From: Planobispora longispora
GTDB taxonomy: Bacteria; Actinomycetota; Actinomycetes; Streptosporangiales; Streptosporangiaceae
Assembly: GCF_016863135.1 (NCBI RefSeq)
Contig: NZ_BOOH01000078.1
Span: 1 to 35,686 of the forward strand
Direction: 5' to 3'
DNA length: 35,686 bases
In this document: positions 24,203 to 33,652 of the stretch, one piece after another
How positions within the stretch are numbered: position 1 is the stretch's first letter
Layout: each line of letters opens with the position of its first letter
Program-made: the position numbers and the translations under genes
The notes under the pieces: generated by a model
What the model was told of the DNA's origin: nothing
The model's input: only the letters and a program-made list of their open reading frames with translations
Databases searched by the model: none

Positions 24203-25786
24203 TCAGAAGCGGAAGCGGCCGACCAGACGGCGCAGCTCACCGCTCATCGTGGCGAGCGCGTCGGCCGACTGCTTCGACTGCTCGGCGCCGAGGCGGGTGC
24301 GCTCCACGACGGCGGAGACCCCGGAGATGCTGGTGGCGATCTGGGAGCTGCCGCCCGCGGCGCTGGAGACGCCGCGGTTCATCTCGCCGGTGGTGGCGGT
24401 CTGCTCCTCCACCGCGCTGGCGATGGTCTGCTGCGCCTCGCTGATCCTGCCGATCACCTCGGCGATCTGGGCGATCGCGGTCACCGCGTCGGCGGTGTCG
24501 TTCTGGATGGCCTCCACCCGCTTGGAGATGTCCTCGGTGGCCTTGGCGGTCTCCTGGGCCAGGTCCTTGACCTCGCCGGCGACCACCGCGAAGCCCTTGC
24601 CGGCGTCGCCGGCGCGGGCGGCCTCGATGGTGGCGTTGAGGGCCAGCAGGTTGGTCTGCTCGGCGATCGAGGTGATCAGCTTGACCACGTTGCTGATCTG
24701 CGCGGACGACTCCCCGAGGCGGGCGACGGTCTTGGTGGCCTCGCCGACCTTGGCGACCGTCGCGTCGGCGACGCCCGCGGCGGCGGAGGTGTTGCGGGAG
24801 ATCTCGGCGATCGACGCCCCCATCTCCTCCGAGCCCCCGGCCACGCTCTCCAGGTGGCGCGAGACGTCCTCGGCGGCGGAGGCGACCGACTGGACCTGGG
24901 CGGAGGCCTCGGCGGAGTCGCCGTTGAGGCTCTCGGCCAGCCCGTTCAGGCCGTCGGCGGCGCGGGCGACCTCGTCGGTGTTGCCGGCGATGCCGCGCAG
25001 GGTGCCGGCGATCCGCTCCAGCGCCTCGTCCAGCGCCGCGCTCATACGGCCGAGCTCGTCGCCGCGGTCGATGCCCAGGCGCGGGGTCAGGTCACCGGCG
25101 GCGACCTTCTCCAGGACGCTCACGACCCGCTCGGCGGGCTTGCGCACCGAGCGGGTGAGCAGGACGGCGCACGCCCCGCCGAGCAGGACGGCGATGCCGG
25201 CCAGCAGACCGGCGCGCCGGTCGGCCGCGTCGCGGCTGTCGGCCAGGGTGGCGAGGTGGGCGTTGCGCTCGCCCAGGACCGAGGCGTCGAAGGCCGCCGC
25301 GGCGTCCATGGCCTTGATGTAGGCGGGGGCCTCGACGACGTTGCTCAGCCGGACGGCCTCCTCGCGGTCACCGGACCGCATGGCCTCCCACACCTGGGCG
25401 TCGATCCGGTCGAACTCCTCGAACCCCTCGCGGATCGTGGCGGCGGCCGCACTCTGCTCCCCGGCCGCGGCCGTCGCCTCGGCCTGCTCGACCAGGTCGA
25501 CGACCTTGTCCCGGGCGCCGAGGAAGAACTCGCGCTTGGCGTCCCTGGAGGCCTCGGAGGCCGTGTAGGCGGTCTGCAGGCCGTACATGTCGGAGAAGCG
25601 GAACTGCAGCAGCGCCACCATCCGGGCCTTGGGGTCGATCTCCTCGGCCACCCGGCGCGCCTGCTCGTTGAGGTCGCTGCGGACCGTGAAACCGTCGGCG
25701 ACGACCACGATCATCAGTGCCAGGACAATGCCGAATCCGGCTCGAAGCTTCCAGCCGAGGGACAGATCACGGATGAACCGACGCAT
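24203..25786 (-). CDS. Methyl-accepting chemotaxis protein 2
   Basis: 527 residues. Membrane helix 1 is about 14-33 and helix 2 about 192-211, enclosing a 155-residue four-helix-type sensor. HAMP follows, then the long cytoplasmic domain with tip [18 protein letters not shown]. It ends [11 protein letters not shown]. The ATG has AAGGTG upstream and a motility-type promoter 40 bases before it. The sensor differs from chemoreceptor 1, but 150 bases of the tip are identical in DNA, which suggests gene conversion or shared recent ancestry of that part. Confidence 0.93.
   Translation of the reverse strand: MRRFIRDLSLGWKLRAGFGIVLALMIVVVADGFTVRSDLNEQARRVAEEIDPKARMVALLQFRFSDMYGLQTAYTASEASRDAKREFFLGARDKVVDLVEQAEATAAAGEQSAAAATIREGFEEFDRIDAQVWEAMRSGDREEAVRLSNVVEAPAYIKAMDAAAAFDASVLGERNAHLATLADSRDAADRRAGLLAGIAVLLGGACAVLLTRSVRKPAERVVSVLEKVAAGDLTPRLGIDRGDELGRMSAALDEALERIAGTLRGIAGNTDEVARAADGLNGLAESLNGDSAEASAQVQSVASAAEDVSRHLESVAGGSEEMGASIAEISRNTSAAAGVADATVAKVGEATKTVARLGESSAQISNVVKLITSIAEQTNLLALNATIEAARAGDAGKGFAVVAGEVKDLAQETAKATEDISKRVEAIQNDTADAVTAIAQIAEVIGRISEAQQTIASAVEEQTATTGEMNRGVSSAAGGSSQIATSISGVSAVVERTRLGAEQSKQSADALATMSGELRRLVGRFRF
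24527..24676 (-). repeat. 150-bp perfect inverted repeat, copy B (in chemoreceptor 2)
   Basis: Reverse complement identical to 16507-16656. Immediately outside the block the sequences differ, then a further 28-base identity follows. Confidence 0.9.
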
Positions 25787-25824
25787 TGTGGCACCTTGCT
25801 ATGAGGCGAGAGATATTTCTCACT

Positions 25825-25852
25825 TCATCGGCACTCATCCTCGACAGTTGAG
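25825..25852 (-). promoter_or_regulatory. Sigma-28-like promoter for chemoreceptor 2
   Basis: On the minus strand: CTCAACTG, 12 bases, GCCGATGA. The whole promoter lies between the receptor start and the stop of the PAS receptor gene; its -35 overlaps a hairpin. Confidence 0.75.
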
Positions 25853-25860
25853 GATGAGTG
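25832..25860 (-). terminator. Hairpin after the PAS chemoreceptor, overlapping the next promoter
   Basis: CACTCATCCTC and GAGGATGAGTG form a perfect 11-bp stem with a 7-base loop, 12 bases beyond the PAS receptor stop. It spans the -35 and spacer of the promoter of chemoreceptor 2. Confidence 0.7.
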
Positions 25861-25871
25861 CCGGGTGCGGG

Positions 25872-26966
25872 TCAGTTTCGGCCGGTCACCGCGGCGTCGG
25901 CGACCTCGGTGAGCCGGGCGGACTGGTCCCTCAGCTTCTCGGCGGCGGTGAGCACGGTCTCGGCGGCCTGGGCCGCCGCCTGACCGGCGCCCGCGACCGT
26001 GGCCATCCCGCGTGACATCTCCGCGCTGGTGGCGCTCTGCTCCTCCACCGCCGCGGCGATCAGCGTCTGCTGCTCGGCGACGGCGTCGATCAGGCTGGCG
26101 ATGCCGGAGATCCCGGCGGCGGCCTGGGTGCTCTCCGCCTGGATGCCGTCGATCATGTCGGTGATCTGCGCGGTCGCCTCCGCCGTACGGGCGGCCAGGT
26201 CCTTGACCTCGCTGGCCACGACCGCGAAGCCCTTGCCCATCTCGCCGGCGCGGGCCGACTCGATGGTGGCGTTCAGGGCGAGCAGCTTGGTCTGCTCGGC
26301 GATCTCGGTGATCAGCTTGGTGATGCTGCCGATCTGCCGGCTGGACTCCTGCAGCTGCTCCATCCGGCGCGTGGCGTCGCGCGCGGACTCCACCGCCGTC
26401 GCGGTGCTGGCGGCGGCGCTGCTGACTCCCTGGGAGATCTCCTGGATGCTCCCGGTCAGCTCGGTGGAGCTGTGCGAGACGGTCTCCGCCTGGCTCGCGC
26501 TGTCGCCGGCGGTGCGCGCCAGCTCGTCGCCGGCCTCGGCCAGGAGGGCACTGGTCGCGACGAGCTCCTGGCTCAGGGTCCGCACGGCCTGGTCGCCGCG
26601 TACCCGCTCCGTGGCGTCCTCCCAGGTCACGATGTATCCGCCGGGAATCCGGTCGAAGCCCAGCGACCCGTAGGTCGTCGCGCCGTCGACCTCCAGGTTG
26701 GACAGCGCGGTGTACGGGAAGGAGGACGCCTTGCGCAGGTGGGTCTTGAGGCTCTCGGCCAGCATCATCAGCGCCTCGATCCCGTAGGCGGCGACCGTGT
26801 CCTGCATGAGCTTGTCGGCCGCCTGGTTGCGGTACAGGACGTCGCCGGTCTCGTTGACGATCAGCAACACCGCGGGGGCCTTGTCCAGCGCCGCCATCAG
26901 CGCCTCGCGGGACTGCAGCGCCGGATGGACGTCCGTGCCTGCCCGACGGGACCGCCACCATTTCAT
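25872..26966 (-). CDS. Soluble PAS-domain chemoreceptor
   Basis: 364 residues with no membrane segment, so cytoplasmic. A PAS-like domain at about 22-120 ([22 protein letters not shown] ... [13 protein letters not shown]) is joined to a short receptor signalling domain. The tip reads [18 protein letters not shown], with Lys227 where the other receptors have Asn (QTN). The C-terminal VxRF tail is missing. The ATG at 26966 is preferred: GAGGAG lies eight bases upstream and a promoter sits just before it, so in-frame extensions further upstream could not be transcribed. It may sense an intracellular redox, ligand or energy signal; no cofactor residue is evident. Confidence 0.88.
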   Translation of the reverse strand: MKWWRSRRAGTDVHPALQSREALMAALDKAPAVLLIVNETGDVLYRNQAADKLMQDTVAAYGIEALMMLAESLKTHLRKASSFPYTALSNLEVDGATTYGSLGFDRIPGGYIVTWEDATERVRGDQAVRTLSQELVATSALLAEAGDELARTAGDSASQAETVSHSSTELTGSIQEISQGVSSAAASTATAVESARDATRRMEQLQESSRQIGSITKLITEIAEQTKLLALNATIESARAGEMGKGFAVVASEVKDLAARTAEATAQITDMIDGIQAESTQAAAGISGIASLIDAVAEQQTLIAAAVEEQSATSAEMSRGMATVAGAGQAAAQAAETVLTAAEKLRDQSARLTEVADAAVTGRN

Positions 26967-26998
26967 GTCTTTAGCTCCTCTGATTAGTTCTTCTACAC

Positions 26999-27026
26999 GA
27001 ATCGGCGGCATCGGCCCGGAACTGAG
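26999..27026 (-). promoter_or_regulatory. Sigma-28-like promoter for the PAS chemoreceptor
   Basis: On the minus strand: CTCAGTTC, 12 bases, GCCGATTC. The -10 ends 32 bases before the start codon. A second GCCGAT lies within the spacer. Confidence 0.75.
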
Positions 27027-27049
27027 CGGCTTGCCCCCGCGGCGGCGGA

Positions 27050-28144
27050 TCAGCCGATGCCCGCCGCCGAGCACGCCTCGGCGTAGGCGCCGGCGCACAG
27101 CGCGCCGGGGGTGACGTAGCCGTCCCGGATCACGGTCTCCTCGATGTTGTCCTTGGTGACGGTGACCGGGTCGAGCAGCAGGGACGGCACGCCGCCGGCG
27201 CCGTTGTCCACGCTGCCGCCGACCTCCGGACGCCCGCCGCGGAGCAGTTCGAAGGCCAGCTCGGCGGTCTTCTCCGCCTCCAGGCGCACCGCCTTGTACA
27301 CGGTCATGTGCTGGCTGCCGGCGAGGATGCGCTGGAGCGCGGCGACCTCGGCGTCCTGCCCGGTGACCGGCACGGCGGGCAGCCCGGCGGCGCGCATCGC
27401 CTTGATCGCGCCGCCCGCCGTGCCGTCGTTGGCCGCGTAGACGCCGACCAGCTCACGCCCGCCCAGGGACTTCAGCGTGCGCGCGGTCCACGCCTCGGCG
27501 TTGGCGGGGTCCCACTCGGGGGTGTCGAACTCGGCGGCGACGCGGACCTCGCCGTCCAGGGTCTCGTGCGCGCCCTTCTTGAAGAGGGTGGCGTTGTTGT
27601 CGGTCGGCGAGCCGTTGATCCACAGGATCTCTCCGGTGCGGGCCCTGCCGCCCAGCGCGGACAGCAGCGCCTCGGCCTGCAAACGGCCGACCTTCGCGTT
27701 GTCGAAGGAGACGTAGTAGTCGACGGGCGTGCCGAGCACCAGGCGGTCGTAGGAGACGACCGGCACGTCGCGGTCGTGGGCCAGTTCGACGATCTTCGCG
27801 GCGGCGGTGCTGTCGACGGGCGTGAGCACCAGGACCTTGGCGCCCTCCGCCAGGGCGTCCTCGGCCTGGGAGAGCTGCTCGGCGGCGTCCTGGCCGGCGT
27901 TGCGGTAGTCGATCTCGCAGGCGGGGCAGAGCTGCTTGAGCCGCTGAGAGAAGTACGGCGCGTCCGCCGCGTCGTAGCGGCTCGCGGCCCGCTCGGGCAG
28001 CAGCAGCGCCACCCGGCCTGAGGGCTTGGCGGCGGCGGCCGCGTCGTCGCCGCCGGACCCCGGCAGGATGCCGCAGCCGGTCAGGACGGCGCCCGCGACC
28101 ACGGCGGCCGTCACCGCGGCCGCCACACGTCGGTATGTGCGCAT
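27050..28144 (-). CDS. Sugar-binding lipoprotein (XylF/ChvE-like periplasmic binding protein)
   Basis: 364 residues. A lipoprotein signal with lipobox LTGC (Cys24) is followed by a two-lobed Peripla_BP_4 domain: [63 protein letters not shown] and VTGQDAE. These are characteristic of xylose/glucose-type ABC binding proteins. No ABC permease or ATPase is nearby. It lies between two chemoreceptor genes, 72 bases downstream of chemoreceptor 3 without its own motility-type promoter, so it is probably co-transcribed with that receptor. A role as a docking co-receptor for sugar taxis is an inference; an orphan transport component is the alternative. Confidence 0.88.
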   Translation of the reverse strand: MRTYRRVAAAVTAAVVAGAVLTGCGILPGSGGDDAAAAAKPSGRVALLLPERAASRYDAADAPYFSQRLKQLCPACEIDYRNAGQDAAEQLSQAEDALAEGAKVLVLTPVDSTAAAKIVELAHDRDVPVVSYDRLVLGTPVDYYVSFDNAKVGRLQAEALLSALGGRARTGEILWINGSPTDNNATLFKKGAHETLDGEVRVAAEFDTPEWDPANAEAWTARTLKSLGGRELVGVYAANDGTAGGAIKAMRAAGLPAVPVTGQDAEVAALQRILAGSQHMTVYKAVRLEAEKTAELAFELLRGGRPEVGGSVDNGAGGVPSLLLDPVTVTKDNIEETVIRDGYVTPGALCAGAYAEACSAAGIG

Positions 28145-28216
28145 TGTCGTCTCCGTTCGGGGGCCGGCGGTCGGCCGGGCCGGTAGGTGAGGCCGGATAC
28201 GGCCGCCGGTGGGTGA

Positions 28217-29878
28217 TCAGTAGGTGAAGCGGGACACGAGCGTGCGCATCCGCGCGGCCATGCCCGCGAGCTCCCCGACGGCGTCGGTGGTGCTGTCCAC
28301 GCCCTGGCCGGTCAGGAGGGTGGCGGCGGCGACGCCGCCGATGTTGGCGGCGATGCCGCTGGAACCGGCGGCGGCCTCGGAGACGCTGTGGCTCATCGTC
28401 TGGGTGGTCGCCGCCTGCTCCTCGACGGCGGCGGAGACGGTCTCCTGGAACTGGCTGATCTGCGTGATCACCTCGGTGATCTCGCTGATCGCGCGGACCG
28501 CGGCGTCGGTGTCGGACTGGATGGCCTGCACCCGGCGGCCGATGTCCTCGGTGGCCTGCGCCGTCTCCTGGGCCAGTTCCTTGACCTCGGAGGCGACGAC
28601 CGCGAAGCCCTTGCCGAACTCGCCCGCCCGGGCGGCCTCGATGGTGGCGTTGAGGGCCAGCAGGTTGGTCTGCTGCGCGATGGAGGTGATGGTCTTGACG
28701 ACGTCGCCGATCTCGGCGCTGGAGGCGCCCAGCTGGCCGATGGTCTCGTTCGCCGAGGCCGCGATGTCCACCGCCCGGGCGGCGACCTGGGTCGCCTCGG
28801 TCGTGTTGCGGGCGATCTCCTGGATGGAGGCGCCCATCTCCTCGGCGCCGGCCGCGACCGCCGCCACGTGCGAGCTGACCAGGTCCGCGGCGTCGACGAC
28901 CCCGTCGGCGCGGCCGGAGGCGTCCTGCGCGCTGGACTTCATCTGGCTGCTGATCGCCGACAGCTCCTCGGCCGCGGCGGCCAGCGACTCGGAGTTCTCC
29001 CCGAGGGTGCGGACGGCGTCGCGGGTGCTGGCGGTCGCGACCGACAGCGCCATGGCCATCTCGCCCACCTCGTCGCGCTGCACGGACTCCACCTGCGCGG
29101 TGAGGTCGCCCGCGGCCACGGCCTGCAGGACGTCGTGCACGCGCCGGATCGGCCGGACGATCAGGCCGGAGATGTAGCGGCTGAGCGCGAGGGCGACGCC
29201 CAGCCCGGCCACCAGGGCCACGATCATGACGGTGCGCGCCGTGTCGTGCGCCGACCGCGCCTCGGCCGCCGCGGCGGCGCCGCTGGCCTGCTCGTACCGG
29301 AGCAGCTCGTCCAGGGCGGTCATCGCGTTGGCGCTGGTGATCTGCCCGTCACCGAGGTAGGCCTGCTGGAACGCGGCCCGGTCGCCGGACTCGGCCAGGG
29401 GCAGGAGCCGGTGCTCCAGGATGGCGTGGTAGGCCGACCACCAGATGTCGAACCGGTCGACCAGCTCCCGCTGGGCGGCCTCGTCCACCGAGGCGCGGTA
29501 GGTCTCCAGCGCCTTCCCGAGCTGCTCGCCGGCCGTGTCGATCTCGTCGCGGAAGGACGTCCTGGCGACCTCTCCGTCGGACAGGGCCACGTTCGCGATG
29601 CCGTTCTGGACGCGCAGCGCCGCCGAGTTGATCATCGTCAGCTGGGCGGACGGCTCCAGGTTGCCGCGGTGGATGTCCTCCACGCGCTGGTCGACGCTGC
29701 GGAGCCCGGACAGGCCGACCGCCGCCACGACCGCCGCCGCGGAGCAGCCCAGCGCCACCAGCAGCAGCAGCTTGCGCGAGATGGGCATGTTCGCCACGAT
29801 CCGCAGCTTCCCGCCACGGGCCTCGTCCTCCGGTGACCCAGCCGTCGGCGTGGTCACCTCGCCGGAGATGTCGCTCAT
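28217..29878 (-). CDS. Methyl-accepting chemotaxis protein 3 (four-helix sensor)
   Basis: 553 residues. A cytoplasmic N-terminal extension of 35 residues precedes membrane helix 1 (about 37-57), a 4HB_MCP-like sensor with a DLVDRF-style helical pattern, and helix 2 (about 214-234). HAMP follows, then the signalling domain with tip [18 protein letters not shown]. It ends [11 protein letters not shown]. The ATG at 29878 has AAAAGGGG upstream. It probably forms an operon with the downstream sugar-binding lipoprotein, a natural ligand carrier. Confidence 0.93.
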   Translation of the reverse strand: MSDISGEVTTPTAGSPEDEARGGKLRIVANMPISRKLLLLVALGCSAAAVVAAVGLSGLRSVDQRVEDIHRGNLEPSAQLTMINSAALRVQNGIANVALSDGEVARTSFRDEIDTAGEQLGKALETYRASVDEAAQRELVDRFDIWWSAYHAILEHRLLPLAESGDRAAFQQAYLGDGQITSANAMTALDELLRYEQASGAAAAAEARSAHDTARTVMIVALVAGLGVALALSRYISGLIVRPIRRVHDVLQAVAAGDLTAQVESVQRDEVGEMAMALSVATASTRDAVRTLGENSESLAAAAEELSAISSQMKSSAQDASGRADGVVDAADLVSSHVAAVAAGAEEMGASIQEIARNTTEATQVAARAVDIAASANETIGQLGASSAEIGDVVKTITSIAQQTNLLALNATIEAARAGEFGKGFAVVASEVKELAQETAQATEDIGRRVQAIQSDTDAAVRAISEITEVITQISQFQETVSAAVEEQAATTQTMSHSVSEAAAGSSGIAANIGGVAAATLLTGQGVDSTTDAVGELAGMAARMRTLVSRFTY

Positions 29879-29930
29879 CGGCGCCGTACCCCTTTTCGAT
29901 CATCGCCGGCATCCGTGCGCGGCTGCTGTG

Positions 29931-29958
29931 CGATCGGGTGTCAGGGGCGCCGGCTGAG
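29931..29958 (-). promoter_or_regulatory. Sigma-28-like promoter for chemoreceptor 3
   Basis: On the minus strand: CTCAGCCG, 12 bases, CCCGATCG. The -10 is the weakest of the set, but spacing and position are the same. Confidence 0.6.
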
Positions 29959-30049
29959 AGTTTCCTCGTGTGGGATCGGCCACCCGGCGACCCGGCCAGG
30001 ACACGACTGGGCAACGGCGATCGGATCCGGCTAATCCTCACCCGGTTCC

Positions 30050-30153
30050 TGCCGATCGGGGGCACGAGATCGCCGGGGCCCGTACCGGCTGAGCCGCGCC
30101 GTGCCGATCGGGGCACGAAGATCGCCGGAGTCCCCACCGGCCGAGCCGCGCCG
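30050..30153. repeat. Tandem pair of imperfect 52-bp repeats
   Basis: 30050-30101 and 30102-30153 align end to end, each beginning TGCCGATCGGGG and ending GAGCCGCGCCG. They differ by a few substitutions and one offset indel pair. They sit between the divergent promoters of chemoreceptor 3 and flhA. Confidence 0.75.
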
Positions 30154-30212
30154 CGCCCGCTGGGTGCCGCGGCCCTTCGCCATGCCTTTTTTCTCGATTG
30201 CCGGTGAAAAAC

Positions 30213-30240
30213 CTTAAGAGGTTCCCGGGGCGGCCGATGG
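30213..30240 (+). promoter_or_regulatory. Sigma-28-like promoter for the flhA operon
   Basis: CTTAAGAG, 12 bases, GCCGATGG. The -35 deviates (CTTA for CTCA); spacing is the same. It ends 78 bases before the TTG start. Confidence 0.6.
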
Positions 30241-30318
30241 GAGAGGTCGCCAGGACGGCATGCGTGGTCACGGAGCAGACCTGCGGAATCGTTCCATGCC
30301 AGAAGCGGAGGGGGCATC

Positions 30319-32361
30319 TTGCCCAAGGGCCTGAGCCAGCTGGCCGTTCCGATCGGCGTCGTCATGATCGTCGTGATGATGGTCGTCCCGATGCCGACGG
30401 TCCTGCTCGACATGCTCATCGCCGCCAACATCACGATCGCCCTGATCGTGGTCGTGGTCAGCATGAACGTGAAGAGGCCGTTGGAGTTCTCCTCGTTCCC
30501 CGCACTCCTGCTCGTCCTGACCCTGTTCCGGCTGGCGCTGAACATCAGCGCGACCCGGCTCGTGCTGGTCGACGGCTACGCCGGGAAGGTCATCGAGGCC
30601 TTCGGCCACTTCGTCGTCGGCGGCTCCCTCATCGTCGGAATCGTGATCTTCACGATCCTGATCATCATTCAGTTCATCGTCATCACCAAGGGCGCCGAGC
30701 GCGTCGCCGAGGTCGGCGCGCGCTTCACCCTCGACGCCATGCCCGGCAAGCAGATGGCCATCGACGCCGACCTCAACGCCGGTCTCATCGACGAGGCCGA
30801 GGCGCGCAAGCGCCGCCACGAGGTCACCGCCGAGGCCGACTTCTACGGCTCGATGGACGGTGGTTCGAAGTTCGTCAAGGGCGACGCCATCGCCGCCATC
30901 ATCATCACCGTCATCAACCTCCTCGGCGGGTTCGCCGTCGGCGTGTTCCAGAAGGGCATGCCGGCCGGCGAGGCCATCCAGGCCTACAGCCTCATGAGCA
31001 TCGGTGACGGCCTGGTCTCCCAGATCCCCGCCCTGCTGCTGTCGGTCGCGACCGGCCTCATGGTCGCCCGGGCCAGCGGCGAGGGCGACATGGGCACCAC
31101 GGTGACCAGCCAGCTCGGCGCGCAGAAGCGCGCGCTGCAGGTCGGCGGCGGCGCCGCCCTGGCCCTGGTCCTGATCCCGGGCCTGCCCAAGCTCCCCTTC
31201 CTCGTCATCGGCGGCATCGTCCTGTTCCTCGCCCAGCGGGTGCCCTCCGCACCGGACCAGCAGGCCGAGGAGACCGAGACCGCGATCGCCGGCCCGGCGC
31301 CCGACTCGCCCGAGTCGCTCATGGGAGAGATCCGGGTCGACCCGCTGGAGCTGGCGCTCTCCCCCGACCTCGTCGACCTGGTCGAGGCCGCCGGCGGAGA
31401 CCTGCTCGACCGGGTGCGCGCGCTCCGCCGGAAGATCGCCATGGAGACCGGCGTCATCATGCCGCCGGTGCACACCCGCGACGACCTCGACCTGCCCCTG
31501 TCGACCTACGTGATCCGCGTCAACGGCGTGGAGGTCGCCCGCGGCCAGGCCCCGCCCGGCACCGCGCTGGCCATCGGCGAAGGGCTGGAGGGCCTGCCGG
31601 GCCGCGCCGGCCAGGAGCCGGTGTTCGGCCTGGAGGGCAAGTGGATCCCCGCCGAGCTGCGGCACCAGGCGGAGCTCCTCGGCGCGACGGTGGTCGACCG
31701 GGCATCGGTCATCATCACCCACCTGTCGGAGGCGGTGCGCTCCAACGCGGGTCGCCTGCTGGGCCGCGAGGACGTCCGCGCGCTGGTCGAGGCCGTACGG
31801 CGCACCCACCCGGTCGTGGTGGAGGAGCTCACCCCGGCGCTGATGGGCCTGGGACAGGTTCAGACGGTGCTGCAGGCCCTGCTCGACGAGGGCGTGTCCA
31901 TCCGGGACCTGGTGCGCATCTTCGAGGCCCTCTCGCTGGCCGGGAAGAACACCTCGGACCCCGACGCGCTCTGCGAGGCCGTCCGCAACGCGCTGGGACC
32001 GGCCATCGCCGCCCAGCACGCCGAGCCGGCCGGAAGCCTGCCGGTCCTGACGCTGGACCCGAGGCTGGAGAACGCGCTGCTGGAGTCGCTGCGCCCCACC
32101 GACCAGGGCGTGCAGATCCTCATCGACCCCGTCCGGGCCGAGAGCCTGATCACACAGGCGAGCAGGCTCGCCGACAACGCCGAGCAGCAGGGGGTCGCCC
32201 CCGTCCTGGTCTGCTCACCCCAGCTGCGGATGCCGCTGCGCCGGCTGCTGAAGCTGGCCGCCCCCCGACTGCCCCTGCTGTCCTACACCGAAATTGCGGA
32301 ATGCCCGTTCCGCGTGGAAACCCTGGGAGTTGTGACCGATGCCGAAGCGCTTGCTGCTTGA
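30319..32361 (+). CDS. flhA: Flagellar export apparatus protein FlhA
   Basis: 680 residues, normal length for the family. Seven to eight membrane helices fill residues 5-310. The cytoplasmic FHIPEP loop has the signature RRHEVTAEADFYGSMDGG and KFVKGDAIA. The C-terminal cytoplasmic half (about 330-680) is the export-gate domain that docks chaperone-substrate complexes. It is an inner-membrane component of the flagellar type III export gate. The TTG start has GGAGGGGG four bases upstream. Its end overlaps the flhF-like gene by 23 bases. No other export genes (flhB, fliP, fliQ, fliR) are in the window. Confidence 0.97.
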   Translation: MPKGLSQLAVPIGVVMIVVMMVVPMPTVLLDMLIAANITIALIVVVVSMNVKRPLEFSSFPALLLVLTLFRLALNISATRLVLVDGYAGKVIEAFGHFVVGGSLIVGIVIFTILIIIQFIVITKGAERVAEVGARFTLDAMPGKQMAIDADLNAGLIDEAEARKRRHEVTAEADFYGSMDGGSKFVKGDAIAAIIITVINLLGGFAVGVFQKGMPAGEAIQAYSLMSIGDGLVSQIPALLLSVATGLMVARASGEGDMGTTVTSQLGAQKRALQVGGGAALALVLIPGLPKLPFLVIGGIVLFLAQRVPSAPDQQAEETETAIAGPAPDSPESLMGEIRVDPLELALSPDLVDLVEAAGGDLLDRVRALRRKIAMETGVIMPPVHTRDDLDLPLSTYVIRVNGVEVARGQAPPGTALAIGEGLEGLPGRAGQEPVFGLEGKWIPAELRHQAELLGATVVDRASVIITHLSEAVRSNAGRLLGREDVRALVEAVRRTHPVVVEELTPALMGLGQVQTVLQALLDEGVSIRDLVRIFEALSLAGKNTSDPDALCEAVRNALGPAIAAQHAEPAGSLPVLTLDPRLENALLESLRPTDQGVQILIDPVRAESLITQASRLADNAEQQGVAPVLVCSPQLRMPLRRLLKLAAPRLPLLSYTEIAECPFRVETLGVVTDAEALAA

Positions 32362-33652
32362 GGGAACCGACATCGAGGAGCTGCTGACCCAGGTTCGCAA
32401 TGAGCATGGGCCGGACGTCTCCATCGTGTCGGCCGACCGGGTTCGCACCGGCGGATTCGCCGGGTTCTTCGCCCGCCAGCGTTACGAGCTGACCGTCGAG
32501 GTCAACGACGAGCCCGTCCGCCCGGCGCAGAGCTCCGCGCCCGCCCCGGCGCAGAGCCTCGCGGCGGCCCCGGCCGCCGAGCCGGTCTCCGCCGACCCGG
32601 TGGCCGCGCTCCTGGCCCGCGCCGAGGAGCAGGAGCGGCGGCTGGGCGCGTCCGTCGCCGGCCAGGACGCCGCCCGCCCGGTCGCCGTGGGCGCCCACAA
32701 GGGGCTCGTCCCCGCCGCCGCCGGCCTGGGCCAGACCGCCTCGCAGACCTTCCCCGCCCCCTCCGCCGTGGCGCAGGCCGTGCCCTTCCAGGCCCCCGCG
32801 GCCGCGTCCGAGAACTTCGTCGTCGAGTCCGGCGCGGAGAGCATGGCCTTCGCCGACATGCTGAAGGCGCTCCAGCGCGACGGCGCCGCCGCCCGCTCCA
32901 GCGCCCTGGTGGCGCGGACCTACCAGCCGCCGGCCGTCATCGAGGAGGAGCCCTCCGCCGGCGCGGTGCGCTCCTTCCAGGCGCCCGTCATCGAGCAGAA
33001 GCGGCCCTTCGTGCAGGGGCTGATCGAGCTCGGCATGCCCGAGGGCATGGCCCGCAAGGCCACCGAGTCCGACATGTACGGCGCGGTCAAGAACGCCCTG
33101 GCCGACCTGCCCGACGCCCCCGGCCTGCCGGGCAACCCCGGTGACGTGCTCGTCATCGTCGGCGAGGTCCACACCGCGCTCCGGCTGGCCAAGAAGGTCG
33201 CGCGCATCCTGAACGTGGGCGCCGGTCAGATCCTGCTGGCGGCCCGCTCCACCGCGGGCACCGACATCCACACCTCCCGCCGCCTGTCCGGCCCGCGGGC
33301 CGCCGCCCAGAAGGCGCGCAAGATCCACCGCGACGACGTGCCGTACGTGGTCGTCGTCGCCTCCACCCCCGAGGAGCGCAACGGCGAGTGGGCCGCCTCG
33401 GTCGCCGACTCGCTCGGCGCCACCGCCGTGTGGGCGGTCGTCGACGCGACCCGCAAGACCGCCGACACCGCGCGCCACCTGCGCTCGCTCGGCAAGGTGG
33501 ACGCCATCGCGGTCAACGCCGTCGAGGCCACCGGCGACCCGGCCAGCGTCCTCCACCTGGACCTGCCCGTCGCCTACCTGGAGGACCGCCCCGCCGGCCG
33601 CCAGGCGTGGACCGCGCTGCTGTGCGAGCGACTGGAGGGGATGGAGCTGTGA
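32339..33652 (+). CDS. flhF: FlhF-like protein with degenerate GTPase P-loop
   Basis: 437 residues. The first 55 residues match the FlhF B-domain (KRLLLEGTDIEELLTQVRNE, GPDVSIVSADRVRTGG). A Pro/Ala-rich linker and a helical N-domain lead to a C-terminal SRP-GTPase-like fold. In place of the P-loop GPTGVGKTT there is GEVHTALRLAKKVAR (275-289): the Lys and Gly residues needed for nucleotide phosphate binding are gone. I see no DTAGR and no TKxD motif, although secondary-structure-like blocks such as VPYVVVVAS and TAVWAVVDATRK remain. FlhF normally sets flagellar position and number through GTP-driven dimers. This copy is probably nucleotide-independent. Identity rests on the N-terminus and position after flhA. 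Confidence 0.75.
   Translation: MPKRLLLEGTDIEELLTQVRNEHGPDVSIVSADRVRTGGFAGFFARQRYELTVEVNDEPVRPAQSSAPAPAQSLAAAPAAEPVSADPVAALLARAEEQERRLGASVAGQDAARPVAVGAHKGLVPAAAGLGQTASQTFPAPSAVAQAVPFQAPAAASENFVVESGAESMAFADMLKALQRDGAAARSSALVARTYQPPAVIEEEPSAGAVRSFQAPVIEQKRPFVQGLIELGMPEGMARKATESDMYGAVKNALADLPDAPGLPGNPGDVLVIVGEVHTALRLAKKVARILNVGAGQILLAARSTAGTDIHTSRRLSGPRAAAQKARKIHRDDVPYVVVVASTPEERNGEWAASVADSLGATAVWAVVDATRKTADTARHLRSLGKVDAIAVNAVEATGDPASVLHLDLPVAYLEDRPAGRQAWTALLCERLEGMEL

Larger units (their letters stand above)
29879..30318. other. Divergent intergenic region between chemoreceptor 3 and flhA
   Basis: 440 bases without a gene. It contains the two divergent motility promoters, a 52-bp tandem duplication and T-rich runs near 30187. 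I see no credible small gene. Confidence 0.7.

Noticed and set aside
29871-29878. GCCGATGA-like -10 element next to chemoreceptor 3
   Set aside because: It contains the start codon itself and has no CTCA at the right distance; the element at 29931-29958 fits better.
30268-32019. Long minus-strand open frame opposite flhA
   Set aside because: Low-complexity composition typical of an antisense frame; flhA is unambiguous.
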